64,000 nt of DNA from Microbulbifer sp. MKSA007 (GTDB taxonomy: Bacteria; Pseudomonadota; Gammaproteobacteria; Pseudomonadales; Cellvibrionaceae). The stretch is from positions 1 through 64,000 of the forward strand of contig CP128432.1 in assembly GCA_032615215.1 (NCBI GenBank). The letters run 5' to 3'. Below, piece after piece: positions 1 through 7,512 of the stretch. Position 1 is the first letter of the stretch, and each line of letters begins with the position of its first letter. The position numbers and the translations under genes were made by a program. The notes beneath the pieces were generated by a model. The model was not told where the DNA came from and did not search any database. It saw only the letters and a program-made list of their open reading frames with translations.

Positions 1-7
1 AGCGCTC

Positions 8-361
8 ATGAATGATTTCTCACCGAGCACACACATCCTATTAGATTTCTATGGTTGCAAGCATCTTACTGATGCTAAGGCATTGAAGAGTTGTATGTTG
101 GCAGCAGCAAAAGAGGCTGGCGCAACAGTACTGCGGTGTAATCTTCATGAATTTGGTGAAGACGCCGGTGTGACTGGAGTAGCAATACTTGCGGAGTCAC
201 ATATTTCTATTCATACATGGCCTGAGATTGACTTTGCTGCTATTGACATTTTTATGTGCGGCAAAGCAGATGCCGAAAAAGCAGCATCTGTTCTTCAAAA
301 GTTACTAGAACCATCCCGCATCGAAACAACAAAAGTCGCTCGTGGTTGCCTAGAGGCGTAG
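8..361 (+). CDS. speD: S-adenosylmethionine decarboxylase proenzyme (SpeD)
   Basis: Pyruvoyl enzyme that decarboxylates S-adenosylmethionine to supply aminopropyl groups for polyamine synthesis. The 117-aa length fits the short bacterial SpeD class. The self-cleavage region ESHISIHTWPE is visible around residue 62; the Ser of this motif becomes the pyruvoyl group in the family. The N-terminal HILLDFYGC segment is also typical. It converges on the acyl carrier protein gene with only three bases between the stop codons. A bpsA-like aminopropyltransferase gene lies 3.3 kb away, which would use its product. Identification is confident; the pathway link is inferred. Confidence 0.93.
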   Translation: MNDFSPSTHILLDFYGCKHLTDAKALKSCMLAAAKEAGATVLRCNLHEFGEDAGVTGVAILAESHISIHTWPEIDFAAIDIFMCGKADAEKAASVLQKLLEPSRIETTKVARGCLEA

Positions 362-364
362 ATA

Positions 365-610
365 TTAGCTTGATAAGCGGGTACTTAGTTCCGATATCAG
401 TTCCTGGCGTCCCATGGCTCTCTCAACCTCTTCTGTAGAAAACTGCACATCGAACTGCTCTTCAACAGTGAAGATAACCATCAAGTATGCGGCGGAGTCC
501 CATTTCTCGTAAGTCTCATGTGACATGTCATGAGGCACCTCTGTCGTGCTGATATTAAACACACTGGCAAGAGCTACATCTACCGCTCGAGAGATTTCAT
601 CAGTTTTCAT
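365..610 (-). CDS. Acyl carrier protein
   Basis: An 81-aa acidic protein of acyl carrier size. The segment EKWDSAAYLMVIFTVEEQF carries the DS pair at which a phosphopantetheine arm is attached in this family (Ser about residue 39). The next gene upstream on the same strand, three bases away, encodes an FkbH-like protein. FkbH-type enzymes load a glyceryl unit onto a discrete ACP, so this is probably its partner. No polyketide synthase or NRPS module is present in the window, so the final product cannot be told. Confidence 0.8.
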   Translation of the reverse strand: MKTDEISRAVDVALASVFNISTTEVPHDMSHETYEKWDSAAYLMVIFTVEEQFDVQFSTEEVERAMGRQELISELSTRLSS

Positions 611-613
611 AAA

Positions 614-2257
614 TTATTCCTGTCGAAGAAAGTAAGTTTCTGGCCATTGCATAGCATCACCGAAATCCCTTTTCCATTTACTTTCTCCATTAACATTCTG
701 GACACATTTGAAGTGGTGCCGCGCGTACACATCACGCATTGGCTCATTGCGTGATGTCTCGCAAATGTAACCAATCAGTGATCGACAGTTTGCCTTTTGT
801 GCTCTTAGAGACATCTCTTGTAAGGCAAACGTCTCTAAACCTCTCCCAAGCGCCCGACAACTCATAAGGAACTCGAGTATCTCATATCCTTCCTCTGATA
901 TTCGGCAGTGGCTTAATGCAACAACTCCATGCCTGGCGAAGCTATCAGTCAATTCAAAACCGAGAAGCTGATGGTTTGGCTGGGAGTAAACACTCTTAAT
1001 TTCTGTCTCATTCAGTATTGTTCTACCTGAGTTAAACTGTGTAACACGCCTAAACAATTGTACTACACGTGAGAGAGGGATTTCTTCATCACTCAATACA
1101 CGAACGTGCATGTCCAAGTTTTCCAAGTTCAATAAAGTATTTGTCTCGCTTCTAAGCATATCCTGAGCTGCAAGGGATTGTGCCCGAAGTTTATCTTCAC
1201 TTGTCTCCAGTCCGCTCCACGTCCAATCGTTTTTTTTGAGGCAGCAAAGAAGCTCAGTCGGATCTCCAGCACATTCAGGGATAACCAGTTGAGGAAAAGT
1301 CGCTCGCATAGCAGCTCTTTCAACTGGATTGTCATCCAGGAAAACGCTATGAGTTGCCCCTGTGTTTAATTTCACCAACAGTTGCTCAACCCTCTCAGGT
1401 TTGGGGTTCCAGCTTGCGCTAATCTGCGAAAAATCACTGAGTTTTAGCGGCATGTCAGAATTTTTCCGAAATGCGTCAACGATGTCATCAAAATTATTTT
1501 TGCTTGCAATAGCTAATTGTACCTGCCCTGTCGACTTCAGTTCTTTTAACTGGCTTTGCAATGCATGAAACGGCCCAAAATGTTCTGGGTCACCCTTAAC
1601 ATCGCTTGGGCCAGACTCGCCTAATGTTCCTGGCCACAAAAGGCCATCCAAGTCACATATAATCAGCTTACGTGACAAACCTTGTTTAGCGCGAACAATC
1701 TTGGATATCTGTGTTGCAATAGCTTCGGAGGCTTTCCGGGTTAAATGCAAAATGCCCAGACCGGATGTGCGTTGGTCATATAGCTGGTTATTTGCTATCG
1801 TGACGAGGTGATTGATGTTAGCTTTATCTTGAATTGAGCTTGTTCCACAAACCTGCTCATTTAAGGCGATAACAATATCTGCTTGCAAAAAATCCGCTAT
1901 CTGTCTGCGCTCTTCTGACCACTGATCTAGCAAGTACACAATCAACTCTTTTTTTAAACCTTCAGTCACCACCTCAGCAGGATCTTTAAATGTTAAGTTT
2001 AAATGCAAACCATTTCCGGCAAGGTGTAAGCGCAGCAGTTGCTGAAGGAAGCCTGTCCTAATACTGGTTACTAAAGTGACCGAGTAGGTGGGTAAGGGAG
2101 AGTTACTTTCCAGGTTATTGCTTATGTTCATTAGAGCCAAAAGTGGAAGTTCACTCTCACCGAGGATACGGCAAGCCTGAGCTACTTTACTCTGATCCTG
2201 GGCATGTAGCGCTGACCGAAGTTCTTCTACATAATGTTTCCAATAATGTATTTTCAT
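614..2257 (-). CDS. FkbH-like HAD-IIIC family protein
   Basis: A 547-aa protein with three recognisable parts: an N-terminal region of about 190 aa, a HAD domain near residues 200-330 (ICDLDGLLWPGTLGE, later FLDDNPVERAAMR), and a C-terminal GNAT-like part (RVTQFNSGR, then EFLMSCRALGRGLETFAL). This is the FkbH arrangement, in which a glyceryl group from 1,3-bisphosphoglycerate is dephosphorylated and loaded on an ACP. The HAD nucleophile motif is DLDGL, where most relatives have DLDNT, so the phosphatase step may be altered. It is the first gene of a two-gene unit with the ACP. The start at 2257 is the first ATG of the open frame. Confidence 0.8.
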   Translation of the reverse strand: MKIHYWKHYVEELRSALHAQDQSKVAQACRILGESELPLLALMNISNNLESNSPLPTYSVTLVTSIRTGFLQQLLRLHLAGNGLHLNLTFKDPAEVVTEGLKKELIVYLLDQWSEERRQIADFLQADIVIALNEQVCGTSSIQDKANINHLVTIANNQLYDQRTSGLGILHLTRKASEAIATQISKIVRAKQGLSRKLIICDLDGLLWPGTLGESGPSDVKGDPEHFGPFHALQSQLKELKSTGQVQLAIASKNNFDDIVDAFRKNSDMPLKLSDFSQISASWNPKPERVEQLLVKLNTGATHSVFLDDNPVERAAMRATFPQLVIPECAGDPTELLCCLKKNDWTWSGLETSEDKLRAQSLAAQDMLRSETNTLLNLENLDMHVRVLSDEEIPLSRVVQLFRRVTQFNSGRTILNETEIKSVYSQPNHQLLGFELTDSFARHGVVALSHCRISEEGYEILEFLMSCRALGRGLETFALQEMSLRAQKANCRSLIGYICETSRNEPMRDVYARHHFKCVQNVNGESKWKRDFGDAMQWPETYFLRQE

Positions 2258-2357
2258 GCTGTTTTCACTAAGATATTGTAGCTAACTCGAGCCGTCTGCG
2301 GCACTGGTGTTTAACAAAGTAAACTGCCGACTGGTTTAGTTTAGAGGAATGTAGAAG

Positions 2358-2912
2358 TTGCCAGATTACCTATTTCGAACACTGGAACATAAAGACTTAG
2401 AGATGGTTGCTGACTTTGAATGTGAGATAGCGATTAACTCCTTTGGAGAGGATGCTGTAACAGATCGATCACTATATAAAAAGCGTTTGCTACCATTGGT
2501 AGGGGCTATGGGAGCGTTTGTCGCTGAAACCGATTCCGGAGACATTGCAGGTTGGGCGCTGATTACATCCAGAGCGAACGCAACTTCTAACGAAGTTTAT
2601 GGTGATTTTCGCAGTTACTATATCGCTCCGGAACATCGTGGAGGAAGACTTGCATTCTCCTTGATCACGGAAGTCATCGAGTACGGTTTGCGTAATGAAT
2701 GGTCGCGGATCGTGGGCCGTACAGCTGCAACAAACAAAGCTATGCAGTCCATCTATCGTTTTTTTGATTTTGAAGCCAAACATATAGTGTACGAGTTATC
2801 ACTTGATAATTCACATTCTCAGCAAAAGAGCAAAAAAGAGCCCAGCTCTGAAAAACATAGAGCCCATCAAAAAAGGAAGACACATCGCAAGAAGGGACGG
2901 TCAGGGTCTTGA
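2358..2912 (+). CDS. GNAT family N-acetyltransferase with basic tail
   Basis: A 184-aa acetyltransferase. The acetyl-CoA binding region is seen in YYIAPEHRGGRLAFSLI (about residues 92-108). A TTG start at 2358 is chosen because the only nearby ATG is followed at once by a stop. A GAGG stretch lies upstream. The last 30 residues are rich in Lys, Arg, Ser and His, which suggests a nucleic-acid or polyanion contact. The substrate is unknown; a polyamine is possible given speD and bpsA nearby, but nothing in the sequence proves it. Confidence 0.7.
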   Translation: MPDYLFRTLEHKDLEMVADFECEIAINSFGEDAVTDRSLYKKRLLPLVGAMGAFVAETDSGDIAGWALITSRANATSNEVYGDFRSYYIAPEHRGGRLAFSLITEVIEYGLRNEWSRIVGRTAATNKAMQSIYRFFDFEAKHIVYELSLDNSHSQQKSKKEPSSEKHRAHQKRKTHRKKGRSGS

Positions 2913-2927
2913 CGTGTAAGCACCCAT

Positions 2928-2969
2928 AGTTGGGTTCAGCACATCATATGAGAAATGCTGAACCCAACT
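2928..2969. terminator. Perfect 14-bp inverted repeat between convergent genes
   Basis: Arms 2928-2941 and 2956-2969 (AGTTGGGTTCAGCA and its complement) are separated by 14 bases. They sit between the stops of two convergent GNAT genes, the usual place for a two-way terminator. There is no long T run on either side, so intrinsic termination is not certain. Confidence 0.55.
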
Positions 2970-3026
2970 GATGAAATAACAAGTAGTTACGACTTCAATG
3001 AGAAAGGGCAGAGACGCCCCAAACCA

Positions 3027-3533
3027 TTATACTTGTTCACTTGGGTGCCCCCACATGTGTGGAGCTGCATATGGCCCGCTTAAACTAGAAGTTGATTTTC
3101 CAACGCCATCCAGTGCGCCAGGTTTCAACTCGCGCGCAAACCAACATTCCAAAGGAGCTTGCGTTCTGACTGGTGGGAGTACCTGGTGAGGGGTGTTGTA
3201 ACGATTGCCATAATGAAATGGCTCACCCATTACGAAGATGACATCAGCATCCAATTGCATTTCTGCCTCTTCCATAAGTCTGGTTGCATATCCTTTTCCT
3301 TGATAGTCGGGCAACACAGCCAATGGAGCCAGAACATAGCATTTTAGATGGGGTGCTGCATCTACAGTAATAGGTGTATAACATGCATGCGCAACACCTT
3401 CGTAGATGATCGAAAAACTGCCGTCTTCGATAAGAGCATTTGCAAAGTTGGCATAAAGTTCTGCGTGCCGCTTATCATACAGACCACCTGCAGCGGCGAA
3501 AGCTTCATATTGGATTTCATAAGGTGTTTTCAT
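3027..3533 (-). CDS. GNAT family N-acetyltransferase
   Basis: A 168-aa acetyltransferase. The motif LAVLPDYQGKGYATRLMEEA (about residues 91-110) is the classic acetyl-CoA pyrophosphate-binding region (Q/RxxGxG/A). It is followed by IFVMGEPFHYGNRY, seen in general GNAT proteins of the YhbS type. It reads on the same strand as bpsA, 135 bp downstream of that gene, and converges on the other GNAT gene. The substrate is unknown. Confidence 0.8.
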   Translation of the reverse strand: MKTPYEIQYEAFAAAGGLYDKRHAELYANFANALIEDGSFSIIYEGVAHACYTPITVDAAPHLKCYVLAPLAVLPDYQGKGYATRLMEEAEMQLDADVIFVMGEPFHYGNRYNTPHQVLPPVRTQAPLECWFARELKPGALDGVGKSTSSLSGPYAAPHMWGHPSEQV

Positions 3534-3622
3534 TGTGATACAGCCTTTTTTATTGTTGAGTTAGCTTGTGGGACCACCACCGCTATATTTGTGGATATAG
3601 CGATGGCGAAGGAATTGGAGAT

Positions 3623-3652
3623 CTAAGAAGACAACTTTTCTTGTTGTTCTTA
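3623..3652 (-). terminator. Hairpin just downstream of the bpsA stop
   Basis: The + strand sequence from 3623 forms a stem between CTAAGAA plus CAAC on the left and GTTG plus TTCTTAG on the right, with a two-base bulge. It lies about 15 bases after the bpsA stop on the minus strand. It has no strong U tract, so it is only a possible terminator or attenuator. Confidence 0.35.
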
Positions 3653-3667
3653 GTCTCTGTTCAAGAA

Positions 3668-4870
3668 CTAATGACGAGATCGCCTCGTCATTCCGGGTTT
3701 CCAGCGCACGAACACTCTTGCACCACAAGAATGACAACCAGACGCCTTAAGTTCTTCGATCGTGTTAGGGGTACCGTCTTCTCCAAGAGTTACGGTTTTA
3801 CGGCAAGCCTTGCAGCGGTACCCACGGCGACGCGTTGATTTATCTGCTGTATACATCTCGCCATTGTATCGTTCGGTCTGTTCTGGGACCTGCGCGAATA
3901 GCCCCTCCAGCTCGATCATCTGACCTGTTGAACCCAGAATGGATGCTCCCTCATAGGTGTTAAAGTCTCGACGAATTGATAAAATAGCAAACCCAAGAGA
4001 ATGGATCGCATGTTGGAGTTTTATCTGTTCAACTGATGCCGGTTGACTATAAGACAAAAATCCCAATGCCCCTGGACCTGGTTGAAGAGCTTCAGCAGCA
4101 CGCGTCAGAAAAAGCTCGGCGCCCTCAATAGTATAAGGGGGTCAGTTTGAAACGTATCAAACTGACCTTTGAGGTTGGTCGGTAATGGATCACGCAAGTC
4201 ATGTTGAACAATTGTAATAGCTGCTCCAACTTCCTCGCACTTTTGCTCTAAAAATCCGATGCGTCCGGGATCCAACTCCAAGACGGTGATGTTGTCGACA
4301 GCGCGGTTGCGGCCCATGTGAGCTAGGTAAAGCGGTATTGCAAGCGAAAGTGAATCATCATCACCCAACAATAGAATGTTTCGCCCTTCTAGGGCGCCCG
4401 CTTTGTGCATCAGCTCAGCACGATGGAGAGCTGTTTCTGCTGTACATGGAGCCTGGTCTAACTCAACTCGAACATTCGGAGCATCCACCAAAAGAATTTG
4501 CAACTTTTTGATAAGCTTAGGATCTAGTTCCTTCAGGCCGCTTCCATTACAAGTTGGACACTGCGTAACAGTAGACGCTTTGATGTCCAGAACCTCTTCT
4601 GCAAAATGTCGGCCTTGTTCAGTCAAGTTTACCCCCCTTACGGACAAGGTAACCGCGTGCTTCGAGTTCCCGGCGCACAGCGGTGGCAACCGGTACTGGC
4701 AAACCAACTTCCCAAGCTATTTGCTTCAAAGCAGCTCCGTTATGTTGGACAACTGCGCGAAGAAAGCTTGCGACACCAGAAGCCCCCTCTCTTAAACTAA
4801 CACTCTCAGAGATCTCGTTCAAAAGAGGGTGATCTGCCTGCAAGCCGGAGAGATTTTTTAATTCGCTCAT
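3668..4870 (-). pseudogene. bpsA: N4-bis(aminopropyl)spermidine synthase (BpsA-like), in three frames
   Basis: Three consecutive reading frames together make one protein of about 400 aa with the BpsA (DUF43) layout: an N-terminal winged-helix part (GLPVPVATAVRRELEARGYL), a zinc-binding CPTCNGSGL, a Rossmann core with LLLGDDDSLSLAIPL, and a C-terminal part with two CxxC pairs (CKACRK, CHSCGARVF). BpsA transfers aminopropyl groups from decarboxylated SAM to spermidine, making branched polyamines. The first break is at the C6 run 4632-4637, the second at the G5 run 4137-4141. One added base at each restores continuous reading, the second giving the expected TDPPYT motif. I therefore suspect base-calling errors rather than true decay. 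It is probably supplied by speD. Confidence 0.78.
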
Positions 4871-4882
4871 TGTTGCCCCCTC

Positions 4883-5140
4883 TCAGCGCTGGTTCATTTG
4901 GGCGCGGACACAGGTCACACCCAATCGTGAAATGCGGTAAGGGGCACTCTTGCGAGAGCATATCAATCGCTTCTTTTTCAAAACTTTAAAAAGAGGCAAG
5001 GAGCAACTGGCCAAGATGTGGCCATCACGTGAGAAGCAGATTGTATTGGAAAGTTTGCCATTTTCATCGCGTTCACAGTGGATCTCACCACCAAGCGCGA
5101 GTTCATGTAAAACACGTTGTTCGTGCTTTGATATATTCAC
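4883..5140 (-). CDS. yjhX: YjhX family protein
   Basis: An 85-aa protein matching the YjhX (UPF0386) family from start to end: it opens MNISKHEQRVLHELALGG, continues with an HCERDENGK segment and a helical FKVLKKKRLI, and ends SAPYRISRLGVTCVRAQ. In E. coli yjhX is annotated as the toxin of a predicted toxin-antitoxin pair; the molecular target is not established. No partner antitoxin of the YjhQ type directly adjoins, although YjhQ is a GNAT protein and two GNAT genes lie within 3 kb. It is 12 bp upstream of bpsA on the same strand and may be co-transcribed with it. Confidence 0.85.
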   Translation of the reverse strand: MNISKHEQRVLHELALGGEIHCERDENGKLSNTICFSRDGHILASCSLPLFKVLKKKRLICSRKSAPYRISRLGVTCVRAQMNQR

Positions 5141-5434
5141 GGAGATATCTCAGTCTTCAGGAGAATACAGAAACGACCTCACTCAGCCAATGCGCATGAG
5201 AAGGTTCTTCAGTTTCATTTGTTCCCAAAATCTCAAAAAGATTAGGAACCTGTATTCAGCCGGGACTCGATCAAATAATCTCCATAAATGTGAGTAGCCT
5301 CGCCACTCAATGAAGTCTCATTACCCAATACTAAATGCAAATGCAAGGCCTATGTTACATTTAGTACATGCAAAAATTGTGATGATATGGAACAAAGGCC
5401 GCTAGAACTGGAGCTTTCCTATTCCTTCTCTGGA
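5141..5434. other. Intergenic region, no gene seen
   Basis: About 290 bp separate yjhX from the repeat array. I see no reading frame with a credible start and no clear terminator. The yjhX promoter must lie here on the minus strand, but no convincing -35/-10 pair can be picked out. Confidence 0.5.
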
Positions 5435-5580
5435 ACTTGAGCCCAGTCTTAGTAATATGAGCCTGTCTCAAATAATGTGAGCTCAGTCTCAGTTTATCTG
5501 AGCCCAGCTAACATTAGGGTCTCAATTAACTTGAGCCGAAAATCGGGATAATCTCAAGCCCACCACATTTTGATCTCAAG
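5435..5580. repeat. Palindromic 21-bp repeat array, copy A
   Basis: Units of the form CTCA-N7-TGAG recur with a period of about 21 bp, joined by CCCAGT or CCTGT. Clear units start at 5467 (CTCAAATAATGTGAG), 5488 (CTCAGTTTATCTGAG) and 5521 (CTCAATTAACTTGAG), with weaker ones on the left. A 3' tail with two more CTCAAG words follows. The same array and tail occur at 25464-25590 and 38728-38860. The 3' end of the AHH toxin frame runs into this array. Confidence 0.8.
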
Positions 5581-5762
5581 TCCCTACACGTATCAGAGCT
5601 GATGAACAGCATCATCTTGTTAGCACGTGCTTCCACATTAAAGTTGATGGAGTTGAGAAGTTCACGAGCCAGCTTGGCTTCATCTGTTGTCCCGGAAATC
5701 GCTTCTTTCGGAATGATGTGCTGTGCTTCAAAGCCAAAAAGGCGACCGCGAAAAATACTCAT
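5526..5762 (-). CDS. AHH-type nuclease toxin fragment
   Basis: A 78-aa product, FGFEAQHIIPKEAI near residues 10-23, matching the core of Tox-AHH nucleases of the HNH/ENDO VII fold. Family members usually have AHH; here it is AQH, so the first catalytic His is changed. The ribosome site GGAG precedes the ATG. It is far shorter than a full toxin and lacks any export domain, so it is a free toxin cassette or a remnant. The last ~19 codons lie in repeat array A, so the native C-terminus is probably lost. It follows an Imm11-type gene, a pairing I recall for AHH toxins. Confidence 0.6.
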   Translation of the reverse strand: MSIFRGRLFGFEAQHIIPKEAISGTTDEAKLARELLNSINFNVEARANKMMLFISSDTCRDLRSKCGGLEIIPIFGSS

Positions 5763-5790
5763 TGCCTCAACTCCAAGTTAAGTAAAAAAA

Positions 5791-6453
5791 TCAAACAATA
5801 CGGGCTTTAGAAAATCGAAAATCAATTTTTGGATAGGCCTTCACGAGGGCGTCATGCAGCTCCCCGCTCATAAAAATCTTAGAGCGTAACAGAGGCTCAA
5901 TCCAAAGGTCCGCACCTTGTAGCGCGTCTCTTGAAACTGCAATATCTCCGTCTTGAGGCTCAATTGCAGCGCGCCATCTGTGAAACCCTGTTTCTGGATT
6001 TCGAGCGGTTGCTTTTACTCCATTGCTCTCTTCAGGCAGGAAGCAATGTTTTTGTGAGCCCCAGTTGATAAAGTAAAACGGGCCAGACAACTGTGTGATC
6101 TTGTCTGCCTCAAAGATGGGAAACTCAACTAGTTCTCCTCCACCCATATCAAAACGCTTGAGGATCTCAGCAAACTCCCCTTTTGCGCAGTAATATCCTT
6201 CAAGAGCGAAAAGATCTTGAACACACTTCCAGAATTTAGGGTTAAACACATAAGCAGCTTCAAGGAATTCTTCGCGCTTTAACTTTTCGCCCAGAATGTA
6301 ACGATGGAAACTATCCTTAAATTCCTCTGGACTCGGACCAAATTCAAACTTCGGCGGTGCCCAGTCGTGGCCGTAGTATTTTTCGCGAATGCCAGGCTTG
6401 TCAAAAAAAGCTGAATTGCTTCTTACACTACTGACCCAAATTTCATCATTCAT
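5791..6453 (-). CDS. Imm11/DUF1629 family immunity-like protein
   Basis: A 220-aa protein with the beta-rich, aromatic character of Imm11 (DUF1629): SGPFYFINWGSQKHCFLPEE near the middle and a C-terminal FMSGELHDALVKAYPKIDFRF. The ATG at 6453 is preferred over an upstream in-frame start at 6525 because GGAGG stands six bases before it. Imm11 proteins neutralise polymorphic nuclease toxins. It lies between an upstream HlyC-like gene and a downstream AHH toxin fragment, all on one strand. A second pair of the same kind occurs at 13.6-14.7 kb. Confidence 0.7.
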   Translation of the reverse strand: MNDEIWVSSVRSNSAFFDKPGIREKYYGHDWAPPKFEFGPSPEEFKDSFHRYILGEKLKREEFLEAAYVFNPKFWKCVQDLFALEGYYCAKGEFAEILKRFDMGGGELVEFPIFEADKITQLSGPFYFINWGSQKHCFLPEESNGVKATARNPETGFHRWRAAIEPQDGDIAVSRDALQGADLWIEPLLRSKIFMSGELHDALVKAYPKIDFRFSKARIV

Positions 6454-6529
6454 TAGAAACCTCCAGAACTCATAGGCTTTTACAAGCCACTTAGTGAGCA
6501 GTGCTTTTTGTCGTGCTCTAAGCAAGCCC

Positions 6530-7126
6530 TTAGCTTTGTGTTTTCATTTTCTTGGCACCAAGCTTTTCCAGAAGCTCTTTGTCCACCAGCTTTGAGATCT
6601 GCGGGTGAAGGTGCAACTCTCCTTCTTTAACAAGCTGACGGAAATGAACAAGCATGGAGGCAATGGCTTTGGGATCAGGTGCAATCACATCAATGAGCCA
6701 ATTGATGGAACCGGACGTCCAGTCCTGCGGTTTCAGTTTCAGCGGGAACACGCCAGCACGGATCTGCTCTTTAATCTTCAGGTCAACGTCTTCTGAAACA
6801 CTCGCCCAGATTGCAATTCCGCGGATATCTTGAAGTTGCGGTTCGTCGTTTTCAGCTCCCTGCGCAAGGGAGATGCGATTGCTGAGCAACGGATCAATAA
6901 TCAGCCCCTGAAGGTCAGCCAAGGAGCAGTTGCGATAACGCGGCACATTCATCATCGCCATGGTGATCGTGCCAACACCTTCACGCATGCGCGCTTGCAT
7001 CTGAACCAGCTGCTGCTGAGCCTCTGGGCTCAAATCCTGAAATCGGGAATGTTGCGGCTGTTTCTTTTCTGTGTGAGGAGCAAGCGAAACCTCACTCACC
7101 GTCTGATGATCTTCCAGCTGTGTCAT
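6530..7126 (-). CDS. Toxin-activating lysine-acyltransferase, HlyC-like
   Basis: A 198-aa member of the HlyC/RTX acyltransferase family, which transfers a fatty acyl chain from acyl-ACP to lysines of a toxin. Visible family features are GIAIWASVSEDVDLKI and LKPQDWTSGSINWLIDVIAP (about residues 104-157). The N-terminal 45 residues are Gln-rich and probably disordered. In the place of the HlyC catalytic His I see NVPRYRNCSLADL, so activity cannot be assumed. No RTX toxin gene is in the window. The Imm11-type gene follows on the same strand. Confidence 0.75.
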   Translation of the reverse strand: MTQLEDHQTVSEVSLAPHTEKKQPQHSRFQDLSPEAQQQLVQMQARMREGVGTITMAMMNVPRYRNCSLADLQGLIIDPLLSNRISLAQGAENDEPQLQDIRGIAIWASVSEDVDLKIKEQIRAGVFPLKLKPQDWTSGSINWLIDVIAPDPKAIASMLVHFRQLVKEGELHLHPQISKLVDKELLEKLGAKKMKTQS

Positions 7127-7512
7127 GACACGATATGTCCAATTTCAATCATAGTTCGATCAGATAGTTCTACTGCAATTTCATGGTGTCAATAAAATCT
7201 AATCATCCCACACATGTTATCGATTTTAGATGAGTTGAAATAAATCACTGTGCTTTTTCGATGAGAGGTGCTCAGTCATAATGACAGTCTCCGTCGCCGA
7301 ACATCATCAGGCCTTTTGATTGATGAGGGCAGTAGCAGTCAATCAATGCTTCGCTTCGAAAGAGGGACATTTGTGCGAAGTCATCGCTTTACGCCTCTTG
7401 AGATCACGCTCTGTTGAGTGCGGCCAGAAGAGCGGGCTTGTGCGCCAAACAAGGCGATTTGTGGCAGAAATTTCATAGATACGTGAGATGGATTAGAGCG
7501 CAGGCACAATGC
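7127..7512. other. Intergenic region with a short inverted repeat
   Basis: About 385 bp between the HlyC-like gene and the 3' end of the Tn3 transposase. It contains an inverted pair TTGATTG (7316-7322) and CAATCAA (7340-7346). The Tn3 left terminal repeat should lie here but I could not identify a matching right copy. No gene is supported. Confidence 0.4.

Noticed and set aside
5435..5580. CRISPR array
   Set aside because: Units are short palindromes with 5-6 bp joints, not 25-40 bp repeats with unique spacers. No cas gene is present.
6530..6620. GELHLH ending shared between the HlyC-like protein and RepC
   Set aside because: Six matching residues. The rest of the two proteins is unrelated, and I recall similar endings within each family, so this is coincidence.
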